A DNA stretch of 64,000 nucleotides, taken from positions 34,535,259 to 34,599,258 of the forward strand of contig CAIIXF020000009.1 in NCBI GenBank assembly GCA_903813345.2. The letters are read 5' to 3'. Within the stretch, counting starts at the first letter, position 1; the number at the start of each line of letters is the position of its first letter. The DNA comes from Owenia fusiformis. Its lineage: Eukaryota > Annelida > Polychaeta > Sabellida > Oweniidae. The notes beneath the pieces were generated by a model. It did not search any database. It was not told the DNA's origin and saw nothing but the letters and a program-made list of their open reading frames with translations. The position numbers and the translations under genes are program-made. Below are positions 1-13,774 of this stretch, in pieces.

Positions 1-520
1 ATGAACTTATCAGTGCATGAAAATGGTTCTGAGAAAAATGCATTTCAAAATTTTAGTTCTCATAGAAACCAATGGTACAATGATATCTAAAACATAATTC
101 ATTCTTCCTTTTAACCTGGTTAGACAATCAACATTGTTTTTTTATGAAAGTCTAACATATTTAGAAAAGATTGACATCGAAAAAAAATTTCAATTTTTTC
201 AAAAAGTTTTTGGTACCTTATAGTGACATCACTAATGTTTCAAAATATTTTTGATATGTTAGAACATTGAAGTGGCCCATTAAATATGGCATTTTATTAT
301 TGAAATAGTGTGTCCTTTGTTCAACCTTTGCATTGGTGTTAAAAAGATAACCTTTTTTGAAATGCATTAAGAAATATTTGATGATTAAGAAATTTCAAAA
401 TGCTCACAACTTTTTTTTCAAAAATTTTTTTTTGTTCAAAAATCTCTAAAATCACTTTTTAAGTCCTGACAAATAGTAAATGAATGATAAAAAAATATTT
501 TCAAACCTTAGTCGGGGACT
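1..520 (+). mobile_element. TTAA-flanked MITE-like element, copy 1 (left end outside window)
   Basis: This stretch is almost the same as 44950-45513, with a few substitutions and one internal deletion of about 45 bases relative to that copy. Its right end reads GGGGACT followed by TTAA, as in copy 2 and, in inverse orientation, copy 3 (57374-57977). No coding potential is visible. The left end lies before the window. It looks like a non-autonomous DNA transposon; TTAA flanks suggest mobilisation by a piggyBac-type transposase (inference). Confidence 0.75.
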
Positions 521-524
521 TTAA

Positions 525-3477
525 GTGTTACAAAAATACAATGTAACTTAGGATGTGCGCTATGATCAAGTGTTAAAATAAATTATTTATGCTGGGTAAA
601 ATGCATGCAATAAATTCAATTACGTTCGAACATTGAAAACACTTTTTGGTTTCAAAAGTTTGTACATTGCTTCCATATGGCTAGAATGAACACAATTGTT
701 GTTTGAACTGTCCGCGTGGTATCTACATAGAATTCAGCAATAAAATACGAAATGTGGAAAAGAATAGAAACTGAGAAATTCAGTTCAATAATATTTTGAT
801 CTTCATGCAATCTTGTGTGTACTCTTTTACAATGATGCAATTGCAAAATAAATTCATTATTTTCAAAGATATATCAAACAAATAGATCAAATACGAACTT
901 GAATATGGTAATATATCAAGCCCCTAGAGAAGGATTACACTGCCAATATCCTTACCCCTTTTGAGTAGGACCAGAGACAATTCGGGACACTTCAGTATTT
1001 TACAAGACAAAAAGCACTAAGTTGGCATCAAAACTGGAGAAATAGACTAAAGTCAGCCTGTCTACATCTATGGGTGTTTCAGCTGGATTTCCAAACAAGT
1101 GGATGTTTGCTACTGAAGTTCTAGATCAGTCATGGAGAGATCCCAGTTGCTAAGATGAAGAATGTTGTCTGCAAAACCTGGCCGATTTCAAAAGGTCGTG
1201 ATACAGCAAATATCTGTCGTATTCATTTCCCATCATCTAGGTTATTTTATCTAGAATACCTGATACCTGATAACTGTACCGGGCCTAGATGCCATTTATA
1301 AAAGAGAGCTCCATCTTCATTTAATAAGCTCTGCACTCATGGCCCCACATGAGTCTCATTGTAGGCCTTCGAGAAACTAGTCTAGGCGTTAGCTACCATC
1401 CCTCGCGAGCCCCCTTCCCCTTCACCTTTGTGAAGTAAAAAGGGAGAGGGAGAATGCAGTCTTGAAGCAAGACGACAGAAACGGACTGATCGAACCCTCA
1501 CCTATTGTTCAATACATTCTGTCATTCCTATATTCCCTCTTATTTTGGATGAACTTTACGTGTAACAGTCACCTACTTTGCAAACCACTTCACAATGTTT
1601 ATTGAGCTGTTAAGATTTTTTAGAAAATGAATGAAAATAAAAAAGTAATTGAGTTTAAAATGCAATATCACATTAGAATATCTTAACGACGCTTTTATGT
1701 ACCGGTATGTGTTTATTGTCAAAGATTCTACTTGCTACAAATCCAATCCAAGAAAGAGATGGTCTTTGTCGTATTCATCATAGATATTCTTTTCATTTGA
1801 TCCAAATCCTTAGTGAAAAACAACAAAATTACAAGAGATAAATATGGAAATTGGATATGAATGTTATGAAACTTTTACCTGATTGCTGGTATTAGTGGTC
1901 ATCGGGCATTGAATTTGAGAGGGGGAGGAGATTTTCTGTTATCTCGATACTCTTAGCTTAAAATGATCACTGCGGCGGGAGGGAGTTTACTCCTGTGAAA
2001 TCTTATTATCTTACATGTACATGCTCTTAGATGTTCATTCAAGGTAACTATATAAAACTATGTGCCTATATATTATCAGTTGTTTGTTTTCATTCAGCAT
2101 TTCCCGTTTTAATATCTTGCTCTACGATGTGTGTTGGCCTCTAAAGTTCGCAATATGGGAAGATAGTGGCTTCATTACTTATGCATGCTACATTCAATAG
2201 TAACCTGTCATTCAGCATCAACAAACCATAGCAACGGTAGTGACATGCGAATTGTAATTATTTTAGACATTGAAATGCAATATATAGTTAGTGTGTTACT
2301 CAAAAAACATTGCACAGAGTACCACGTCCACGTTATATATCCAAATCTAAAATCACATGTACCAAAAAGGGGAAGAGCAAATCGCAGATTCTTTAGTACT
2401 CTTCTTTTAGTACTCTTCATTTACATTCTTGAACAAGAAATAATTATTTCAAGGTATTTCGTGGCATACATTAATAATTTCTATTAAGGTATTAATTCAA
2501 AAAGTTGAAACCTAGGCTAATTGAAGGACATTTATAGATTTTAATAGTCTTGTTTCGAGATTGTGGACCCCCCCCCCCTTATCCACTCCACCAACACATC
2601 ACACTTTTTGTGTGTTTGTGTGAGGGGGAGGGGGGTGTTGTCGTTGTGGTCTTGTTTCTAGATTAAGGCGAAGATTTTAGCACGGTGCAATGATTTAATA
2701 CACATGATCAGAAAATAGGCCAACGAAACACGATCTGTAACAGAATGTATAAATATGGATCTGTTTCAGTAACAAAATGGCGTCAGAAATTAGGCTTATG
2801 ATACTAGGCCTATAATTTGTTTTAAGTTTCCACGTATTACCAGATTTAAGATAATCATGAGGGAGCGATGATAGTAAATAATTGATTTGCCTGAAGTCAC
2901 TTGGCTTACTAAGTTTCATAAAAGGTATTATCATGCAAAATGCCACAACCTGCCATTTGTTACAGACACCGAACGCCTACTGCCGAACGCTGGAAACCGA
3001 ACGCCGAGTACAAACCACCAACATTTCGAAGAGAGTTAAGTGCTTTTATACGTGACTTGGTCTAGATTCGTTAGTGCACCTTATCTTACTTCGCAATTTC
3101 CCATATATCAAGTTGTCGCAGATTGTAGCAAGATAAGGAATTCTGATGAGGGTGAAAAGTTTAGCATTCCAAACTCTACATCCATTTTTATTTTATACGC
3201 GAGTTTAGCATTTCACACTGCGTAGACAGGGATGTCCTTCCTCTGATGAGTCGGACTGCGCTTCCTACGAACGCAGGGCCTCAAACATCATCCACTATGT
3301 TCCTTCCTTTTTTAAGTTCTGTAGGCTATTCGAACGCCCGGAAGGATGCAACCAGCGTAAAAGCACGATTTACATGATTATTCTAGTAAGAGGTAAATTG
3401 AAGATAGCTAAGAAGATAGATTAGCCACAATGATAATGCATTATCAGGAACTTGTCAGTGTCTTGTACGTTGATAAG
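525..3477. other. Gene-poor intergenic DNA
   Basis: No open frame here resembles a known protein; the longest is a 100-codon frame at 2185-2487 with low-complexity composition. A C-run followed by a G-rich/TG-rich stretch sits at 2569-2640. No tRNA, promoter or splice-supported exon could be recognised. Confidence 0.6.
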
Positions 3478-3886
3478 CATAGGCCAAGGGTAAAGTAATA
3501 GTAAGCCGTATATAGAAGAGACAGGTGAACAACTCTGACTTAGACCACTTGTTAAGATGGAGATTTCAACAATATTTAGTGTATTATTTTCAAAAAGCCA
3601 TGGGGAGTTGATAGAAAATTGATAGTTTGTAGCTCTTACCTAAGATTGAAACTCAGTCAGATGATATAGAGTGAAAAATGCTGTCTAAAAGAGAGAATTT
3701 CTGAAAACCTGCAATTGCTTGGCAAGTTCATTTGTAAACAAGTGATCTGATTGGTCACTGCTGACCTCCCTGACCTCCACCAGTGACAATCAGTTTCAGC
3801 TTGCCAGGCAATTGCAGGTTTCAATCTTACTTGTGGACCTGTCTCTTCTATATACTGCTTAGTATTACTTTTCCCTTGGCCTATGT
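3478..3886. repeat. Nested inverted repeat (MITE-like hairpin)
   Basis: Outer arms of about 50 bases (3479-3530 and 3838-3888) are inverse copies sharing ATAGGCCAAGGG and TATATAGAAGAGACAGGT. Inside is a second pair, near 3705-3728 and 3800-3822, built on CCTGCAATTGC. No coding sequence. Probably a small non-autonomous DNA element. Confidence 0.6.
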
Positions 3887-3888
3887 TG

Positions 3889-6185
3889 ATAAGATTGCGA
3901 CTATTAAGCAGGAGCATTGCGTTCAAACAGAAAAATCGTAAATACGACCTCTCTTACATCACCTTGATCTCTATGTTCTCTCGATGAACGATACATATCA
4001 AAGTATAAAAACTGACGTGCAAGAAGTTACATTGCTTTATAACCTTGAAGTACACATCATACTTATGTCCGATCATAAGTTCGAATAATAATTGTGTTTC
4101 AAATATTAATTGTATGACATACACGAGACCAATGTTGATGCTACCAGGAGGAATCGGACCTGCAGGCCTTACTTTTTATACATGTATTTTTCCGTTTTGA
4201 AAAATTCGATATGTGATGCATATTTCTTAGTTTTTCAAAATGATCTACCATTTCGTTGCGATTTTATCTCTACATCGTAATTTCAATCACCGCAATCACT
4301 ATTCAAACGAATTACCTTGGAATATCAAGACGTCGTGCTATTTTCATATTTATAGAACTCAATGTGACTGTCATCCACCATTTATTAAGCAGTAAAAGAT
4401 TAATTAAGTTCATTAGTGGCAAAATGTTTCTAGTTTCCTGGTGAATGTCGAGTCTCGCATCATACGAATGCAATTTTAGGCGATCCGTCTGCATGGGGTG
4501 GCACAACTTGGTGCACGAAACAGAATACTTAAGTGTAAGTTTGCGTATTACAAATGTTCGATAAGTGGCTGCTGTCGACTTTGACCAAATGAATTGTCAC
4601 TTTGAAGGTCCGACAACGTTCATAAGGCCTTAGGGAGTAGAATCTGTTTTACGTCCCGGACCTTGCTTGTTTTGAGTACATTTCCTTCTTATTTTTGACA
4701 AAAAGTAACTTGATCCCCCATAGCGGACAAATCTTCCGCTCTCAAACCGTGACTTTGAACTATCATACGCTGTCTTTCGTTTGAGTAACTGTTTTGATTT
4801 GCATGTATTATGAACTCTACGTGCGATTAAATCATCTATTAATACAAAGAAAGAAATCTGGCAGATTTGATGGATGCATTAAAAATATGGTTATCATACT
4901 ATGTTAAAAAAGTACTTTAAAAAGTACTTTATGAGATGTCCATCAATATTTCAAAAGATCAAATTGTTATTACTGATATCAAAATTACTCACGTGTATGA
5001 AGATGCTCCAATGCTCTATTACAACCTATGTGATTTAGGGATACTTGCTGGTGTTTATCTTTCCCAGCGAGCCACAACAGGAGTTATTACTTTAATATCC
5101 AATCGAATGACAGTGAAACGTTGTGCGGAATCTGCGGATGCCCTGAACACAGCTTGCCAAACATAATACTGAATTTGTAAACGTTGCGCTGTATCACGTA
5201 AAGACACTTATCCCAGTTGAGGCCAGTCATACATACTGGTCATATATTTATAATATATAACTGTAAGTGTTAAACATGATGTACTTCTACCTCGTGCCAA
5301 AATTGTAGTAACTGGTTCGACGACAAGTGTACATGTACAAAACGTTGAGTTAAAATAACAGCCGCATGTCAGAGCATGTGATGTTACAGAACAGACGGCC
5401 GGGTACGATAACATAGCCAGGAATGAAGGTACACGGTGACCCAGAAAAACAAGACCAAGACTCCTTCACGTACCCAATACAAAACACAATATAAGACCCA
5501 ATAATAACAATTTATTCATCGCATGGGTGGAGATGCATAGGGACCGTGTCCCTCCCCTTTTTGAGCCAATTTTTTCCGGGGATTTTGTTCACGGTGTCAG
5601 TGCTGAGGACAAGGAGTCTTGGGGAAAAAAGAACTATTAGCTCTTTCCAAAGAGATTGAGAAACTGTTTTTAGATGTAGGCGCATCCGCTTGGAAAAATC
5701 CAGGGACGCCCCTGCATCGTGCACAAACCATCATATAATAGGGATACCTGTAGGCAAAGACATTACACATGTCTTTACAAAATAAATACATGTAGTACAT
5801 CTGTCACATATTGACATGATAACTTATCTCAGCTACATAGATCTCATGCTGTCAATAATTAATTTCACTACCGTTTATATATTTTGTGGAAGAAATCAAA
5901 ACTGAAATGTACCTATTTATTGAGCAAATGATATCAAGCCATGACGTAATTTATTGTGGCTTTGAGTATACCATTAGAAAGGGGAATGTCAGTATGAAGA
6001 TATACTGTTTTGAATAAAATCGTAATACACTCAATGAATGGCCGTCACTCGGTTACAAGTAGAAAGCTTTGCAACAAATGATTAAGCAGATCTAAGAAAA
6101 CCATTCATGTTTTTTAAACTCTCAATGGAGTCCCTGTACTGAGAATATTGCACTCCCATACATTCAACTTTATATAGTTAGTCAG
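3889..6185. other. Intergenic DNA, no gene recognised
   Basis: Only short frames (76 codons at most, 4936-5166), none with recognisable motifs. The sequence is AT-rich and unique within the window as far as I can see. Confidence 0.55.
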
Positions 6186-6730
6186 ACCGGTAAGCCTGAC
6201 AAAGTCAGATACCGTTGTCACAAATGGCGAACATTACCGTCGCTTCAACTCTTCAATCACTTGGCCCTCGTTTCATGGGACTTTATCGTCGCTTTATCGG
6301 ACTTTATCGTCGCATGTAAGCTGTTGTGATGATGTATCATATGAAATCCCAATTTCGATCATTTTGGGTCGTGGATCGCCACATTATAGCGTCATCGATA
6401 TCGTCAATGACAACGGAATCTGAATTTTAAATAATTTACCATATGTCATTGTCTTTGTAAATTATCCCAAATTCAGATTCCGTTGTCATTGACGATTTCG
6501 ATATATTGTGGCGATTCACGACCCCATTTGATGGAAATTGGGATTTTATATGATACATTATCACAAGAGTTTATATAATACATGCACAGAATTACATGGA
6601 ATTAGCGACGATAAAGGGGCGATAAAGTCCCGTGAAACGAGGACCAAGTGATTGAAGAATTGAAGCGACGGTTATGTCCGCCATTTGTGACAACGGTTTC
6701 TGACTTTACCGTTGTCAGGCTATTCCGGTG
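6186..6730. repeat. Large palindromic element of about 545 bp
   Basis: The two halves are inverse copies for nearly their whole length. Termini carry AGCCTGACAA on the left and its complement on the right (near 6193 and 6721), with matching subterminal CCGTTGTCACAAATGGCG. The centre is an AT-rich spacer near 6430-6450. The right half has several small changes, so the palindrome is not recent. Likely a fold-back MITE; no coding sequence. Confidence 0.8.
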
Positions 6731-7643
6731 TGTAAGTGCACTTAGTACACTGTTGAAAGCAATCTAAATTACAACACTGCATTTCAATGTTTCCCTCACT
6801 ATCGTGACATGAAAAGAATTGAGAAAATAGCCCATAATTCCTAGATAACCATGGTGATGCGTTTAGGCTATCTTTGATTCCTTATGGTCATGATCCCTCT
6901 CTCATCTCGGATCCCCCGGCGAGAGTAGCCCAGTGAGACTAATGTTCTGTTGTATGGGTCAAAACCAAACGACAGGTATAGGCCTATAGATGTCTCTGTT
7001 TTCAACGAAAGCTATTATATAGCCTGTGGTGTATGATGACCCTCATTGTGTTATTTGGGTCACCGTCATTTTCAGAATAATTTGTTTTATTGTGCAATAC
7101 TTAAGAGTATTAGCATAGGTATTTTCTGGGAGGACAGTACATTAAAATGAAATGAGCACATAAATAAAGTAATAAATAAAATATCAAAAATTATACTGTG
7201 GGAAAGATTAAATATACATTTTGAATAAATTGTTTTTGTTACAAAAACGTGCAGTAAGCTTTAAAAAGTAATCACAAATTCTGACTATACTACAAGCTCA
7301 TCTCTTTTTAAACAACTCAATTTTTTTAATATGTTTGACATTCATAAGCTAAAACTGAATTGCAAAGTTTCTTTATCAATATTATTATTATTATATCTTT
7401 ATTTCCCATTATTCATGGATCATTTTACAACGTAATTACAGGTTAATAAAGTGTATAAAAACTTTCAAACGAAGGTTGTTTTTGTTTTGTTTTTAAAAAT
7501 GGTAGTTATTTACATCATTTATACATTTATGTTGAGCAAAAAGCTCTAACACCTTACATTATTATCGCTTTAATCTGGAAACGCTGGAACCAATGAGATT
7601 CCGTTTACAAAAATCAATTTGTGTATTTGTGGCAAAATTTTAC
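6731..7643. other. AT-rich intergenic DNA, nothing recognised
   Basis: Low-complexity AT-rich sequence with short runs such as ATTATTATTATT near 7380. No supported gene. Confidence 0.5.
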
Positions 7644-7647
7644 TTAA

Positions 7648-9530
7648 AGGGACCCACCACCATGGTCACATGATCAGTCGTGTGGAGGTAAGCTCCCAGT
7701 TGAAATAAAAGCACTGTCCTCCTTTGGTTTATGTGAAAAGTAGCTAATACCCTCATGTATTGGTCAGTTTGTGTGTCACACGACTAATCCACACCATTAT
7801 GGTTCATTCAACATATTTTATGCTATTAAGCTGCATATATGAACAGTACTTTGCAACTAAGGTCATACAGTATACTTACCCCTTGCAAATTGTAATTTAT
7901 TGAATTCACAGTAAACCCATCAATTTTTAAGAAAACAAAGAATATTGTTCTCATGGATCTATTATTTATGTTAGACTAACTATGAAAATATAAATATGAA
8001 ATAATATGTTAGCTTGAAGTCATATATAAGATGAAAATATATGTTCATGCATTTGCATTTTTCCAAAGGGAATATTCCCATGTAAGTAAATACAGGTGCA
8101 ATATATAATTTATATGTATATCTATGTCATCTGTCTATACATGCGCGTATAGCCTAGTGATACATGTGAACAAGATGGTTCTGGAAAGAAATGAACGTGG
8201 CAGATTTGCTAAAAAGCCACATACACCACAAAAGCAAGACCAATTTGAAAGTAAGTTCATTATTCTCAAGGGTCCACTTCAAGTGATAGCTACATTGCTA
8301 CAGGGTGGCCTATCATTCTGAGACAAATGTATTATCCAACGATTGTGATTTTCGAAGCTAAAATATGATATCTTCATAATGTATCTTGAGCAGATGGAAA
8401 TACATTCCCATAAGATATTGTATGTATAGTCAAAAGTCATAACTATTTATCTTTGGCCACAGACATTCTCTAACCACAAAATCAAAAGTGTATGTTAGAT
8501 TAATGTCTTCTCAAAACGAATCACTAGCAAAATGATCATAAAGTCACAAAACTTAATTATTTCTCCCATCTTACTTTTGTATCAGCACCATTTTTGCATT
8601 ATCATTTCAGATATTACTTGTAGAATTTTGATGCAATGAGGATTCTTCGTTACAGATGACTTTGCACCATGCAATCTCTCCAAATATCTTTATAAAAAAA
8701 GATTGCGTGATGTAGTATTGTCCGCAACAAAAATGTATTTTTGTGTAGAAATTCTAAAAAAAATTAAATTCTGAAATGGTGATGCAAATCTAGCTCAGAT
8801 TTCTGGCTGATATGGAATCAGATACAGGATTCAATAAGTGATTTTTCTGATATGGGATTTTCAATAGCTTTTATATTTTACTGTTAATCCCCTGGAAAAC
8901 TGTTATAATGGAATAAAAAGATTAATATCCCTCAGCAAAATGAAATATTGCTTTAAAATAGTATTAGATGTGGCTTACATATACATACCATATTAACATT
9001 ATAGAATATTATTCTGTATTTTGGGTTTTTCTGATGTTGCCCAATGTGCTCGCTCAACGTTGACTGTGGCAAGTCAATAGTAAAGCTATGGGTCATCTTT
9101 ATAACAAAAATGAAATATTTTTAAATGAATTTTTATGTGTGTCATTGATCCTAATCCACCCTGTAGTCTGGTGTTTGTAGAGCATTGCACCTTGTACAAC
9201 TTATTCTCACAAATATCAAACCTCATTTACTAATTAATTTTTTGTGTGAATATGAAGAGTCCAAGCATTGCTTTTTTATGTTTATTGTATAGCTATATTT
9301 AGCCTTGATATCCATGATTTATTAAAACAAAATCTCACCGTTAGATTTCGAGCTATTCATGTTTACTCATTTTTCTAATTGGAAAACAATGCAAATCTCA
9401 TTTTTTCAAAGGAAAAAAATTGAAATTTTAAGACGGTGAAAAATCATTAAAAAATACACAGATTCAGAATCCGGCAAGCATTTTCCCTTATTCCTCTCCG
9501 TTTAGAAATTTTGTAAGGTGTTGGGTCCCT
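7648..9530 (+). mobile_element. 1.9 kb element with TTAA flanks and AGGGACCC termini
   Basis: The left end reads TTAA then AGGGACCCACCACC. The right end is GGTGTTGGGTCCCT then TTAA, so an 8-14 bp terminal inverted repeat is flanked on both sides by TTAA. The right end abuts the 3' end of a LINE fragment. The interior is AT-rich; one possible first exon (8175-8250) is the only hint of coding. The short terminal repeat makes this less certain than the other elements. A TTAA target suggests piggyBac-like mobilisation (inference). Confidence 0.45.
8175..8250 (+). CDS. Possible first coding exon, unknown protein
   Basis: An ATG opens a 25-codon basic segment (begins MVLERNERGRFAKKP) ending exactly at a strong donor, GTAAGT, at 8251. 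No following exon could be found, so this may be the remnant start of a gene carried by the surrounding TTAA element. Very tentative. Confidence 0.2.
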
Positions 9531-9994
9531 TTAATGCTGCTATTTTGTCGCTTGTGTCGTCATCAGCGTCGCGGGGGTCACATACTAAGTCGTGCATGGT
9601 CATACCTTTGCAGACAGCATCACAGCAGCATTGAAAGAGTAAATGATTTACTGTATCTTTAAATAAATTTCCGCATTTTTCACATAAATGATTGGTTTCT
9701 TTGTCTTCAGGAACTGCTACTAGTTTCGCTAGTGTGTAACAGTATTCTAATAGATGCGGATGTCTTTGACCAGTAGTCCATATGATATTGTTAGATAATT
9801 CGACTTTGGTCAACCTTAGAGTGCTGATGCTAGCTTCAACTTGTATTTGAACATTATTTTTACAAATCAATTTCCATAGTTTTGTTGGGGGAAAGTACCC
9901 GTCATCTAAAAATCTTTCTAAGTACTAGTATTCATTTAGACTGTACTTCTGAAGTATGTTTTGGATGTCTGGTATAAAACCTTTTTCTTTATGG
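9531..9994 (-). pseudogene. LINE reverse-transcriptase protein, C-terminal fragment
   Basis: Read on the minus strand this encodes the last part of a non-LTR retrotransposon polyprotein: GFIPDIQNILQKYSL, then LDDGYFPPTKLWKLICKN, then a CxxC...H...C zinc-finger-like stretch (HLCEKCGNLFKDTVNHLLFQC). One in-frame TAG interrupts it near 9930. It is the continuation of the reverse transcriptase at 14503-15838; the 4.5 kb element between them split the copy. The frame reads about ten codons into the neighbouring TTAA element before stopping at 9502. Non-functional. Confidence 0.75.
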
Positions 9995-10715
9995 TAGACT
10001 GTGGACTACTCTGATAATTGCAACTTCCATTTTTCATGGAAGGTCACACATTCCAACATATTTCAAACAGTCTGTATGATTATGCTGGACACTTTCTGGG
10101 TAGTTGGACTTCATGTAGGGGTGGCAGACGGCCCTCAGGCCAATTCATACCCCCACCCTAAGAAAACCTTGGGGGTACTTTAATACCACCTGATAAAAAG
10201 AATACTAATGCATGTCATATATTCATAGTTTTATAGTAGGCAGAGCATACCATGGTTAGTCAGTGCCAGAAATGTCCAATCTCTAACTTATATGGTTACC
10301 ATGGAAACAGTATTTATATCTCAAAATCTTCTCAATTTGACCTCCTCCAAAATATGTCCCTTAGCCCTCAAAGTGAAATATTTGCAAATTTGTTTGGATT
10401 TCGTGGCTGCAACTTTGTCAAAAGTTGTATAAATATGTATATATTCACACTAAAGCACTAAAAAGTTGATATAATGCTCCAATAAATCAATAATATCTAT
10501 CAAATATAGTCACACACAACTACTTTTAGGGAAAAGTGGGCGTGGCACTTTTTGGAACTTGTGTAATTGTTGCAGCATTAAGCAAAAATACATATTACAC
10601 TAACAATAATTGACATTTAATTATCATTTACTAACATTGTGTAACATTGTAATATGTTCATTATCATTATTAGATACTTAAATTATTTTATGTAAGTGTT
10701 ATCATGACCTTTCCT
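9995..10715 (+). repeat. Left terminal arm of the 4.5 kb element
   Basis: Inverse copy of 13775-14502 with scattered substitutions and small indels. Conserved blocks include AAGGTCACACATTCCAACAT, GGGTAGTTGGACTT and GGGAAAAGTGGGCGTGGCAC. Confidence 0.8.
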
Positions 10716-13700
10716 TTTATCCCTATACCATACAAGGTGGGCATCACCAATGGTGTCAAACTAACTTTTCTGTTTAACTTATTTTTTACCATAGACAAGG
10801 GAAAAAGCTTTACTTGAAGTCGTGACCTCATTAGGTGCTATGTATATGGATATATGGATTGATACTAGTCGGTAGATGGCAGCACTTGTGCTAGTTGGGC
10901 TAGATACAAGTATTTACCATTGACTTGACATGTGTCACTTAGTCTATTGATTTACCATATTCGTTCTGTTGGATTAAAGTAAAACTGCATTTGCATTGAA
11001 TTTGATGATGTTCAGATTGTGTTTGAAACTTGATGATAATCAGAAGTGTTTGAAACTGGATGTTGTTCAGATTGTGTACACATGAACTTTAATAGGAACA
11101 CTGAAACAATAAGTCAATGTTTAAGATTCTTTAAAATTATCTCAATGAGAATTTAGCCTGTTAACCTATAGTTAAACTACATTTCAGCAAGATTTCGAAG
11201 CTATATAACAAATCTCATAATTTGCAACTTTTTCATTATTTGATAATTTAACCCATTATTCTTTATTGCTGATTTAAAAATTGCAAGGAATTCAAATGAC
11301 CTAGGGAAGCCAGTGATATGAATTGGCCTTATTCATTGAGTTACATTAAAATGGAAAATTGTGAAGAACAAGAGAACTGTTCCACGGCTTCACAGGAAAT
11401 ATGGAAGCAAAGTCAACAAGGGATGTGGGAACTAGGCTGTTAACATATAGAGATTTAGAACTCTCCAGGGAAGTGTCTCTATTTGGTATAAAATACACAG
11501 GTCTATTCATGCACACCATTTTAAATATGAATCAAAATTAGTGATATCCATGTTTCTGGTTAAAGCATTAATTGAAAGAGACAAACATCCTACCCCAATG
11601 GTATAAAATATAAGGAAGTTTGAAGCAGTAAAAAGGTATTACCATTTTAGATTTGATTGAACAAATTGAATCAGAGGCAATTTTTAAATTTCGATATATT
11701 AAAAGAAGCTCTCTTGGTTAGATGGGAGAATTAGCTGCATGTTAAAGGTGCCGCTTTGTTCAGTTTATAACAAAATTGATATTAAGCCCGCAACAGTAAG
11801 AAATGTTAAGCAAATATTTCATTCTATGGAGGGCAATACCTGTTCATCTTTCAATGATTTTTGCAATATGTATTGCCCGCAGCCCGTAGGGCGATGGTAA
11901 TACATGTTGCAAAAATCATTAAAAGTGCAGTTGTCAGAATCCCCAGGCGGGCAATACGCTGGACAATACGTCTTTTAAATATGGAAATAATCGATCAGTG
12001 AGCTGTGAAATACGCTGGTATTTTTAGTCACATGGTTCTGAATTAGCCAATCAAATCACACGATTTATAGCAATGATGCAATAATTAGTGCTTCTTCCAT
12101 GAACACCCGTTTTGTAGAATAAGATTCTGATTCTCGTATTTGGTATATATATGAATTAGACAAAGGCAAATCCAGTCGAACATCTTGTTGAGCATCAAAC
12201 AAAGGTACAAGCTATATATCATTTCTCAAAATGGCCACTTTACTGAAGAAATTGTCAAAAGATTATATGTATCATGTTTTAATGTATTTACTTTTAAATA
12301 TAGCTGTCTTAATAAGTACACATGATGAAAATACAGGCACAAACAAAATGCATACTTTCTGGAACCCTGCGTTTGGATATTGATAAATTGAATGATATTG
12401 GCTAAAAACTTCTGTCAGAATTGAAACAATATTTCCCCAAGAAAAGTCAACATTTCAAAACAACAGCAATAGCTAGAACTATCCTATTTAGATGTTTACT
12501 TGACAGTATGGAAAATTGGGGAAGCCTGACAGAGAATCATAACAGATAGAGGTAGAAAGATTTGATAAAGAAAATGGAGTTTTGGTGTGGGAGGGGGGGG
12601 GGCGTGTAATTGTATACTTGTTTATAAAATTGATAAAATGACATATTCTAGACAAGGATAGGCATTTGCCATAATAAACTATGAGGGATAATGACTCATA
12701 AACTTACACAATGGAGATTTGGGGTAGTAATATGGAACATACGTTATATGGAAACTGTAACCTTATAAGATCTTGTCCAGTATTTCAGTCATACCTGATT
12801 ATAAAGGACCATTGATGTTACAGCATCAGGGCATATTACATATAATATTTAATCATGACCATCATTTCTACTGTGCCAAAATCATTCAACCAATTTTAAA
12901 ATGGAATACGAGAACAAGATTTCTTATTTTAGGTTATATTCATATGTCTAATAATATTTGATATTAAACATATTAACTTTTATTGTTTTTATACACTAAA
13001 CAGATTTGTTTAGATATTATTTTAAGTTTTAACATAACAAACCACTTTTCAGGTCGAAGGAATCACTAAAGGTACAGCATTTCAGAAATGTGTAAATTGT
13101 TTATATTTCATTATTTTGTGAAATACTAAAAGGAGTTTTACCCGTACCTTGTTGACCATGAGTCAATGAATGCATTATGTAATATCTGCAAAATGATGCA
13201 CTATGCAATTCATACATGGAATAATTTATTTTGCCATATTGGAATCAAGTATTTTCGTTAATACATTGGATAGATCATGCATTACCTGATGTTGATAATA
13301 GAATCAGTTAGTCAATTGTAAGACACCATTTATCCGAGAAAATCTTAGTTATGTATTAAGGCAGGGCATAACATTTCACCCATAGTTTATTCATGTTTAC
13401 TACATCTATGGTTCCAATGTCATTTAAGCCTGATTTGGTGCAAATGTCAAAGCATAACATCAACTCTAAAGTAGTTTAATTCAATGAAAATTAAAAATAT
13501 CAAAATCGACAATTACTGTCCGCCATCTTAGATGCGAAGGTTACGGCTGTTACCTTCACTTGGTACTGATCAGTGTCGGTCCATTACTTTTCAATTGCAT
13601 AAAATGGCTCTAACCCTGACAAATGTATTAATCAATTTTAACTCATAGCTCTTGATCAATGAAACTATTTATATTCTAGCTTCAAGTCAATGAATACGAC

Positions 13701-13774
13701 TTTGACAAGCTAAAAAGACTAAGGACCTCTAGGACTTAAAATGTAATTTGACCATTAATGACCTATGATAGGGA
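10716..13774. other. Interior of the 4.5 kb element, no gene recognised
   Basis: AT-rich, with frames no longer than about 62 codons and no motif I recognise. It contains a hairpin at 11818-11940 and a G-run near 12590-12602. Confidence 0.5.
11818..11940. repeat. Imperfect hairpin
   Basis: GATTTTTGCAATATGTATT is followed, after the GC-rich stretch GCCCGCAGCCCGTAGGGC, by its near-complement (AATACATGTTGCAAAAATC). Similar in layout to the hairpin at 28724-28861. Confidence 0.5.

Noticed and set aside
4936-5166. 76-codon frame in the left intergenic region
   Set aside because: No splice partners, domain or composition signal that separates it from chance.
10001-10183. 60-codon frame in the left arm of the 4.5 kb element
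   Set aside because: No motif and disrupted in the mirror copy in the right arm.
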